Source: Parafilimonas terrae | Lineage (GTDB): Bacteria > Bacteroidota > Bacteroidia > Chitinophagales > Chitinophagaceae | Assembly: GCF_900115755.1 (NCBI RefSeq) | Contig: NZ_FOXQ01000007.1 | Span: 124,001-188,000 of the forward strand | Direction: 5' to 3' | Length of the DNA stretch: 64,000 nucleotides | Shown: one piece after another, positions 63,926 through 64,000 of the stretch | Layout: each line of letters begins with the position of its first letter | How positions within the stretch are numbered: position 1 is the stretch's first letter | The notes under the pieces: model-generated | The model's input: the letters and a program-made list of their open reading frames with translations, nothing else | Database searches by the model: none | Told to the model about the DNA's origin: nothing | Program-made: the position numbers and the translations under genes

Positions 63926-64000
63926 TCAACCAATAGCCTGGCTCAAATCTTCAATCAAATCATCTGCATCTTCAATCCCAATGCTTAAACGGATGAGCGA
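63926..64000 (-). CDS. C-terminus of a Cys/Met-metabolism PLP enzyme (cut by window edge)
   Basis: The last 24 codons and the stop (TGA at 63928-63926) of a gene that continues beyond the window on the minus strand. The residues SLIRLSIGIEDADDLIEDL are the well-known C-terminal signature of cystathionine gamma-synthase, cystathionine gamma/beta-lyase and O-acylhomoserine sulfhydrylase. The exact enzyme cannot be told from this piece. It lies 117 bases upstream of the patatin-TIR start on the same strand. Confidence 0.85.
   Translation of the reverse strand, partial: SLIRLSIGIEDADDLIEDLSQAIG

Noticed and set aside
61464-64000. CBASS or Thoeris-type operon around the patatin-TIR gene
   Set aside because: The neighbours are an SDR epimerase and a Cys/Met PLP enzyme; no cyclase, ThsA-like or HORMA gene is present.
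1-64000. CRISPR arrays, prophage or complete IS elements
   Set aside because: No regularly spaced repeats, phage structural genes, integrase or transposase frames were seen.

Overview
The window looks like chromosomal DNA of a Bacteroidota bacterium, most likely of the order Chitinophagales (family-level placement is an inference). Supporting signs: a giant secreted protein ending in a type IX secretion (T9SS) type A sorting domain, several genes preceded by the Bacteroidota promoter pattern TTTG-N20-TAnnTTTG, few strong Shine-Dalgarno sequences, a UpxY-type NusG paralogue, DUF4834 and DUF6089 family proteins, a type III glutamine synthetase, and lipoprotein/Tat-type exported enzymes typical of the phylum. 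No rRNA, CRISPR array, prophage or intact insertion sequence is seen; one short MITE-like element is present.

Layout. 1-3.6 kb: a cut-off gene, a Gfo/Idh/MocA oxidoreductase, heme A synthase (CtaA/COX15), an outer-membrane beta-barrel and a small acidic exported protein. 3.6-14.7 kb: one 3,689-residue T9SS surface protein (glycine-rich head, five YDG repeats, MBG, many Ig-like modules, beta-helix-like part, sorting tail), probably transcribed with the two small genes after it. 15.5-20.7 kb: YceI lipoprotein and cupin, a LytS/LytTR-type two-component pair, and an OmpR-type two-component pair. 20.9-27.6 kb: YbjQ, a SGNH hydrolase, the MITE, a rifampin-phosphotransferase-like enzyme, an HtrA protease and two small envelope proteins. 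27.7-34.1 kb: the core rimP-nusA-infB operon behind a hairpin leader, then a SurA-like chaperone. 34.1-42.1 kb: a MarR-YceI-FMN reductase stress module, a long PurF-like enzyme, twin Kef-type antiporters, ribosomal protein L31B and SerA. 42.2-45.9 kb: a CpsB-type phosphatase, UpxY antiterminator, Prc protease and tRNA-His. 46.3-53.8 kb: exported sugar-related enzymes (PQQ-type dehydrogenase, TIM-barrel isomerase, second Gfo/Idh/MocA), an alpha/beta hydrolase, cyclophilin, FMN reductase, SMP-30-like protein and a membrane protein. 54.3-61.5 kb: PhzF, RNase HI, aspartate kinase, type II and type III glutamine synthetases in tandem, and ProC. 61.5-64 kb: a NAD-dependent epimerase, a patatin-TIR fusion protein and the C-terminus of a cystathionine gamma-synthase-like enzyme.

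The most unusual item is the patatin-TIR fusion at 62423-63808, a single protein joining two domains known separately as anti-phage effectors, with its own promoter containing an operator-like dyad. Other leads are the perfect hairpin plus U-tract in the rimP-nusA-infB leader (possible NusA-linked attenuation), a 15-bp motif shared by the LytTR-system promoter and the cupin/YceI promoter, a pair of identical MarR-operator-like sites, a MITE with clean terminal repeats and target duplication, and an orphan terminator that implies an unannotated small transcript.
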